Below, one piece after another: positions 60,447 to 64,000 of a stretch of DNA of 64,000 nt. The DNA lies in assembly GCF_018130145.1 (NCBI RefSeq), contig NZ_JAFCMB010000026.1, positions 1 to 64,000 on the forward strand, written 5' to 3'. The notes under the pieces are model-generated. The model saw only the letters and a program-made list of their open reading frames with translations, made no database searches and had not been told where the DNA came from. Position numbers and translations under genes: made by a program. The DNA is from Bradyrhizobium sp. AUGA SZCCT0176. GTDB taxonomy: Bacteria > Pseudomonadota > Alphaproteobacteria > Rhizobiales > Xanthobacteraceae. Numbering within the stretch: the stretch's first letter is position 1; each line of letters starts with the position of its first letter.

Positions 60447-61331
60447 TTATATACCCAAAATCTTCCGTGCGTTGGCCTTCAGGACCTTGGGCCGGATCTC
60501 GTCGCGGATGTCGAGCTTGGCAAAATCCGCCAGCCAGCGGTCCGGCGTGATCACTGGCCAGTCCGAGCCGAACAGCATCTTGTCCTGCAGGATGGAGTTG
60601 ATGTAGCGCACCAGGATCGGTGGGAAATATTTCGGCGACCAGCCGGAGAGGTCGATATAGACGTTCGGCTTGTGGGTCGCCACCGACAGCGCTTCTTCCT
60701 GCCAGGGGAACGACGGGTGGGCGAGGATGATCTTCAGGTCGGGGAAGTCAGCCGCGACGTCGTCCATGTACATCGGGTTGGAATATTTCAGCCGCATGCC
60801 CATGCCGCCGGGCATGCCGCTGCCGACGCCGGTCTGGCCGGTGTGGAACAGCGCGATGGCGCCGCCCTCGTTGATCGCCTCATAGAGCGGGTAGGCCATG
60901 CGGTCGTTGGCATAGAAGCCCTGCATGGTGGGGTGGAATTTGAAGCCGCGGACGCCGTATTCCTCGATCAGCTTGCGCGCCTCGCGCACGCCGAGCTTGC
61001 CCTTGTGGGGATCGATGCTGACGAAGGGGATCAGGACGTCGAGATGGTCGGAGGCGACTTCCAGCATCTCGTAATTGTTGTAGCGGCGGAAGCCGGTCTC
61101 GCGTTCGGCGTCGACCGGGAAGATCACGGCCGCGATTTTCTTGGAACGGTAATAGGCTGCGGTTTCCGGCACCGTCGGTGGGTGCTTGTGCGGCGACTTG
61201 AAATAGTCGGCCATCTGCGCCTGGAAATCGTCATAGCCGTCGTCGCCATGCATGCCGCAGGGCTCTTCGGCGTGGGTGTGGATGTCGATTGCCACGACGT
61301 CGTCGATATTGGGCAATGTGAGCTTGGCCAT
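60447..61331 (-). CDS. Amidohydrolase family 2 protein
   Basis: 294 residues of the amidohydrolase_2 (ACMSD/gamma-resorcylate decarboxylase) group. H18-x-H20 in IDIHTHAE is the metal pair, GFKFHPTMQGFY and LFHTGQTG supply further His, LAHPSFPWQEEA another, and FGSDWPVITP gives the catalytic Asp. It removes a carboxyl or hydrolyses a ring acid in a metal-dependent way; many members serve aromatic degradation. It is divergent from the MaoC genes across a short spacer with an operator-like palindrome. Confidence 0.9.
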   Translation of the reverse strand: MAKLTLPNIDDVVAIDIHTHAEEPCGMHGDDGYDDFQAQMADYFKSPHKHPPTVPETAAYYRSKKIAAVIFPVDAERETGFRRYNNYEMLEVASDHLDVLIPFVSIDPHKGKLGVREARKLIEEYGVRGFKFHPTMQGFYANDRMAYPLYEAINEGGAIALFHTGQTGVGSGMPGGMGMRLKYSNPMYMDDVAADFPDLKIILAHPSFPWQEEALSVATHKPNVYIDLSGWSPKYFPPILVRYINSILQDKMLFGSDWPVITPDRWLADFAKLDIRDEIRPKVLKANARKILGI

Positions 61332-61439
61332 TTGGGGTTCCCCGCGGCTTGATTTTTCGGTCTGGAAAATTGATTATACTATATAACAAATTCCGCAAGG
61401 CGGCAGAATCAAAGATCGCGGAAAAACAGGGAGGGTGGC
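61332..61439. promoter_or_regulatory. Divergent spacer, amidohydrolase / MaoC genes
   Basis: 108 bases between divergent genes. TTATA-CTA-TATAA (61374-61386) is a short palindrome resembling the operator at 1372-1387. acagggagggtggcatgg, covering the MaoC ribosome site and start (61426-61443), recurs exactly at the hydrolase start at 63257-63274. The MarR gene downstream is a candidate regulator. Confidence 0.5.
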
Positions 61440-61916
61440 ATGGCGCAGGCGGAAGCCTTCGAGACCGATTTCTGGAAAGACGCCAATTTGCGCAAGGCCT
61501 GGGACGACATCGTGCCCGGCGCGCCGCGCAAGACCATCCCCTACACGCTGACCAAGGAAACGATCGAACTGTACTGCAGATCGGTCGGCGAGGATCACCC
61601 GATCTATTTCGACGAGGCCTATGCGAAAACCACCCGCTATGGTGGCCTGATCGCGCCGCCCTCGATCCACATCCTGCTGATGTTCTCGTGCACGCCGGCG
61701 GATGACTGGATGCGCTCGCCCGGCACCGTCAATGCCGGGCAATCCTGGAGCTACAACATTCCGGCGCGGCCGAACGACGTCATCACATTACAGGCCCGCG
61801 CGCTCGACAAATCCATCAAGCGCGAGCGGCTGTTCGTGGTGCACGACAACGTCTTCTTCAACCAGCATGGCGACGTGATCTGTTCCGGCCGCGGCTGGAC
61901 CATCCGGCCCGAATAA
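61440..61916 (+). CDS. MaoC-like hydratase subunit (catalytic motif degenerate)
   Basis: 158 residues of the MaoC hotdog fold. The hydratase motif D-x-N-P-x-H is represented as E51-D-H-P-I-Y56 (VGEDHPIYFDEAYA), so both catalytic side chains are changed. RYGGLIAPPSIHILLMFS follows as in the N-terminal MaoC family. It probably serves as the non-catalytic partner of the next gene's product, as in heteromeric enoyl-CoA hydratases. The ribosome site GGGAGGG is strong; the downstream MaoC gene starts 23 bases after its stop. Confidence 0.82.
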   Translation: MAQAEAFETDFWKDANLRKAWDDIVPGAPRKTIPYTLTKETIELYCRSVGEDHPIYFDEAYAKTTRYGGLIAPPSIHILLMFSCTPADDWMRSPGTVNAGQSWSYNIPARPNDVITLQARALDKSIKRERLFVVHDNVFFNQHGDVICSGRGWTIRPE

Positions 61917-61939
61917 GATTCAAGGCGAGGAGAGGGATC

Positions 61940-62374
61940 ATGACGACCAGCTTTGAAAACCTGAATGCCGGCGACAGCATCGACGGGCCGAAATTCGCGG
62001 TGTCGCGCGAATCGATCCGCCTGTTCTGCGATGCCTCGCTCGACTACAACCCGCTGCATCTCGACGACGACTACATGAAGGGCAATTTCGGCAAGACCAA
62101 TTTCGGCGGCATCATCATGCACGGCATGAACAATTTCGGGCTGATTTCCCGAATGATTACCGACTGGGCCTATCCGGCGGGCGCCATCCACCGGCGGCTG
62201 GAAACGCGATGGGTCAAGCCGGTGAAGCCCGGCGACACCATCCAGCCGACGGGGGTCATCAAATCGAAGCAGGTGACCAAGAACTCACGCTGGGTGCTGA
62301 TCGACGTCATGGTGCGCAACCAGACGGGCGAGAAGGTCGCGACCGGGGAAGCGATGGTCGAGTTTCCGCACTAA
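61940..62374 (+). CDS. MaoC-like (R)-specific hydratase subunit (catalytic motif intact)
   Basis: 144 residues of the MaoC hotdog fold. D35-x-N37-P-x-H40 (ASLDYNPLHLDDDY) is a full hydratase motif, and FGGIIMHGMNNFGLISRM supplies the HG block. The enzyme would add water to the double bond of an enoyl-CoA. GAGGAGAGG precedes the ATG. It likely pairs with the preceding gene's product. The presence of this pair with an amidohydrolase and a MarR gene suggests a CoA-linked catabolic route. Confidence 0.88.
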   Translation: MTTSFENLNAGDSIDGPKFAVSRESIRLFCDASLDYNPLHLDDDYMKGNFGKTNFGGIIMHGMNNFGLISRMITDWAYPAGAIHRRLETRWVKPVKPGDTIQPTGVIKSKQVTKNSRWVLIDVMVRNQTGEKVATGEAMVEFPH

Positions 62375-62420
62375 AGCGTGGTGACTATTGATTGAATCAG
62401 TTAGCCGCGAGTTCGCTTCA

Positions 62421-62561
62421 CCTCTCCCGCTTGCGGGGGTCGAGACGAGCGAAGCTCGCTCTTAGGTCGGCGCGCGAAGCGCGACGGGTGGGGGTCTCTC
62501 CACTTGGAACGCGTCGTGTGGATAGACCCCCACCCCAGCCCTCCCCCGCAAGCGGGAGAGG
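62421..62561. repeat. Long inverted repeat, family D-like copy 2
   Basis: cctctcccgcttgcggggg (62421-62439) is the reverse complement of cccccgcaagcgggagagg (62543-62561), and inner tracts gggtgggggt and acccccacccc pair again. Built like the element at 51309-51480. It lies between convergent MaoC and MarR genes. Confidence 0.85.
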
Positions 62562-62636
62562 GAGCGCAGACCCTTCGCGGCTGCTATTCGACCTAATCTC
62601 ATCCGGCTTTAGGATGCACTGCACCGGTGCGCCACC

Positions 62637-63182
62637 TTACAATTCACCGGGCGCCGCCCAGAGCGGCACATGACCGGCGAGCTTGTCGAGCAGGCGTTCG
62701 AACGCCTTGCGCTCCGGCTGAGTCAGGCACGCAAGCATCGTATGCTCGCGCTCGCGCAACGCCGGTATGTACTGCGCATAGAGCGCGCGGCCGGCCGGTG
62801 TGATGAACAGAATTTGGCGCCGGTTGTCGGTGCTGTCGGCTTCGCGGCGCAACAGCTTTTTCTTCTCGAGCGCGATGATCCCGCGGCTGATATTCGCCTT
62901 GAGGTGGCCGGTATATTCGCAGATGTCGCTCGCGGTCACGCCCTCGCGAAAATTCAGGAAGATCAGTGTGACGATCTCGGGACGGGTCAGGCCGAACTCC
63001 ATTTCGATCTTCCGGAATGAAGGCTCGCGGTAGAAGTTCAGCACGTAACCCATCTTGTAGGCGATCTTGATCTCGGTGCCGCCGAGGACCTCGGCGATCT
63101 CGCCGGCCGCACCCTGACGCGCGGTGCGGGCCGGTGCGGCCTTCGGTCTAGATAGTCTTATATGTGACTTTTTTAGTCTCAT
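62637..63182 (-). CDS. MarR family transcriptional regulator
   Basis: 181 residues. The winged helix domain is VTASDICEYTGHLKANISRGIIALEKKKLLRREADSTDNRRQILFITPAGRAL, about residues 83-135, with the wing Asp-x-Arg in DNRR. The N-terminal 40 residues are basic and flexible. It diverges from the alpha/beta hydrolase gene and is convergent with the MaoC pair; local repression of either is plausible. Two 19-base direct repeats, 21 bases apart, overlap its start codon (63153-63192). Confidence 0.9.
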   Translation of the reverse strand: MRLKKSHIRLSRPKAAPARTARQGAAGEIAEVLGGTEIKIAYKMGYVLNFYREPSFRKIEMEFGLTRPEIVTLIFLNFREGVTASDICEYTGHLKANISRGIIALEKKKLLRREADSTDNRRQILFITPAGRALYAQYIPALREREHTMLACLTQPERKAFERLLDKLAGHVPLWAAPGEL

Positions 63183-63192
63183 CTGTGACTTT
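63153..63192 (-). promoter_or_regulatory. Direct repeat across the MarR start
   Basis: tagtcttatatgtgacttt (63153-63171) and tagtctcatctgtgacttt (63174-63192) match at 17 of 19 positions and are 21 bases apart, two helical turns. They lie over the first codons of the MarR gene. Such spacing is usual for tandem binding of a regulator to one face of DNA. The coding use of the first copy may limit its function, so this is uncertain. Confidence 0.5.
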
Positions 63193-63270
63193 CGCCTTGC
63201 ATCAGAATCGGTGCCACCTTAGCATTGCCGGATAACAAGAAAGATCAATGCGAGCGACAGGGAGGGTGGC

Positions 63271-64000
63271 ATGGACGCCGTGCCGGCCCAGCGAGAATTC
63301 ATGCCTGGGTCATGGGACAATGCGCCGTCTGCATTCTATGCGGGAACTGCAGCTCATCCTATCTATGTCGATCACGTCCGTCCGGCGCACCGTGTGCCCG
63401 GCAAGCCGCCTGTCGTCATGGTGCATGGGGGCGGCCATACCGGCGCCTGCTATCTGGCGACGCCGGACTTTCGGCCGGGCTGGGCGCCGCGCTTCGCCGC
63501 CGCGGGTCGCAGCGTCTTCGTGCCTGACTGGCCGGGCCACGGCCGCTCGCCCATGGGGCCGGACTTTGCAAGGCTTGGCACGCAAGACGTCGCAAGTGCG
63601 CTGCTCGGACTTCTGGAGCGGGTCGGGCCCGCTGTGCTGCTGGTGCATTCGGCCAGCGGACCGATGGCGTGGTGGATTGTGGAGCAGCGCCCCGATCTGG
63701 TGGCGGCGGTCGTCGCCATCGCGCCGGGACCGCCCGCGAACCTGCTCGCAGACCTGCCCGACGATCCAGCTGCCATTCTGAAGCTGCGCGACGACGCGCG
63801 CGCGGGCTGCCCGGTCTATTCCGGGGAGGAGAGCCCGGTGTGGTTCGGCGCCGAATTCGCCGCCGCCTATTGGGCCAACGCGCCGCGCTTTCCGCGCCAG
63901 GCCTTCGAGAACTACCGCCGTTCGATCGTCCCGGAGAGCGCGCGCATCCTCAACGAGCGATTCAACATCGGCGGACGCGGCTTGAGGATCAGCGATCCTT
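63271..64000 (+). CDS. Alpha/beta hydrolase, C-terminus outside the window
   Basis: The first 243 codons are present and the frame is open at the right edge. The oxyanion-hole region is MVHGGGHTGACYL near residue 50, and the nucleophile elbow is LLVHSASGPMAW with Ser127; both flanking Gly of the usual G-x-S-x-G are changed (Val and Ser). The His and Asp of the triad are expected beyond or near the edge. GGGAGGG precedes the ATG, with the same 18-base leader as the MaoC gene at 61440. It diverges from the MarR gene. Confidence 0.85.
   Translation, partial: MDAVPAQREFMPGSWDNAPSAFYAGTAAHPIYVDHVRPAHRVPGKPPVVMVHGGGHTGACYLATPDFRPGWAPRFAAAGRSVFVPDWPGHGRSPMGPDFARLGTQDVASALLGLLERVGPAVLLVHSASGPMAWWIVEQRPDLVAAVVAIAPGPPANLLADLPDDPAAILKLRDDARAGCPVYSGEESPVWFGAEFAAAYWANAPRFPRQAFENYRRSIVPESARILNERFNIGGRGLRISDP

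Noticed and set aside
1..64000. tRNA, rRNA, insertion sequences and integrases
   Set aside because: Looked for by eye on both strands; no cloverleaf with a CCA-type acceptor, no transposase or integrase motifs were recognised. A dedicated scan could still find a missed short RNA.

Overview
The window is GC-rich chromosomal DNA from an alphaproteobacterium, most likely Bradyrhizobium or a close relative in the Nitrobacteraceae. This rests on codon use, the protein families present (Bug/TctC receptors, LLM flavin monooxygenases, ModE-like and MarR regulators) and several families of palindromic intergenic repeats I associate with that group. No rRNA, tRNA, insertion sequence, phage gene or CRISPR array was seen. 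Gene density is high, with about 59 protein genes, one of them cut by the right edge.

Positions 1-22100 hold catabolic and transport genes. From the left: an SDR and an aldehyde dehydrogenase facing away from each other, a ModE-like regulator opposite an Old Yellow Enzyme reductase, a GFA-family protein, a small DUF1963-like protein, a benzoylformate-decarboxylase-like ThDP enzyme, an LLM flavin monooxygenase opposite an M20 peptidase, and an IclR regulator. An apparent operon (11851-16300) then joins an SCP2-like protein and an alpha/beta hydrolase to a complete glutamate-type ABC importer. After it come a D-amino-acid aminotransferase, an orphan Bug receptor, and a convergent three-gene operon (malate/lactate-type dehydrogenase, second LLM monooxygenase, FAH-family hydrolase).

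Positions 22100-46700 are a cell-surface region. It opens with a very large cytosolic c-di-GMP enzyme carrying five tandem GAF repeats, then GGDEF and EAL with their motifs intact. Next is an exopolysaccharide locus: a DUF6492 glycosyltransferase, a leftward operon wzx - methyltransferase - deacetylase - Wzz/ExoP-like - WecG-like - galE, and a rightward acyltransferase/SGNH - GH26 pair. These are followed by GT2 - Wzy, a GT4, and a tail group of a JmjC-like cupin, a FemAB/GNAT-like protein, a zinc ribbon and a PCMT-like methyltransferase. A full CtrA-type site (TTAA-N7-TTAAC) precedes the GT2 gene. The initiating sugar-phosphate transferase and the Wza-type exporter are not in the window.

Positions 46900-52600 carry an electrophile/redox-stress set (wrbA, pirin, SDR, LysR) around an unrecognised exported protein, then a second orphan Bug receptor. 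Positions 52565-57070 carry an autotransporter opposite an AraC regulator, and a small Cys-rich secreted protein. Positions 57066-64000 hold small metabolic enzymes: YbaK, a haloacid dehalogenase, GNAT, PaaI, and a dienelactone-hydrolase-like protein whose nucleophile position is Ala. They end in a probable aromatic or acyl-CoA catabolic set: amidohydrolase, two MaoC hydratase subunits, MarR and an alpha/beta hydrolase.

The features I rate most unusual are the five-GAF c-di-GMP enzyme beside the polysaccharide locus, the degenerate Walker A of the chain-length protein, the Ala-for-nucleophile hydrolase, the asymmetric MaoC pair and the hydrolase-plus-importer operon. No single locus clearly stands out as a wholly new system. 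All identifications come from reading motifs, without database searches.
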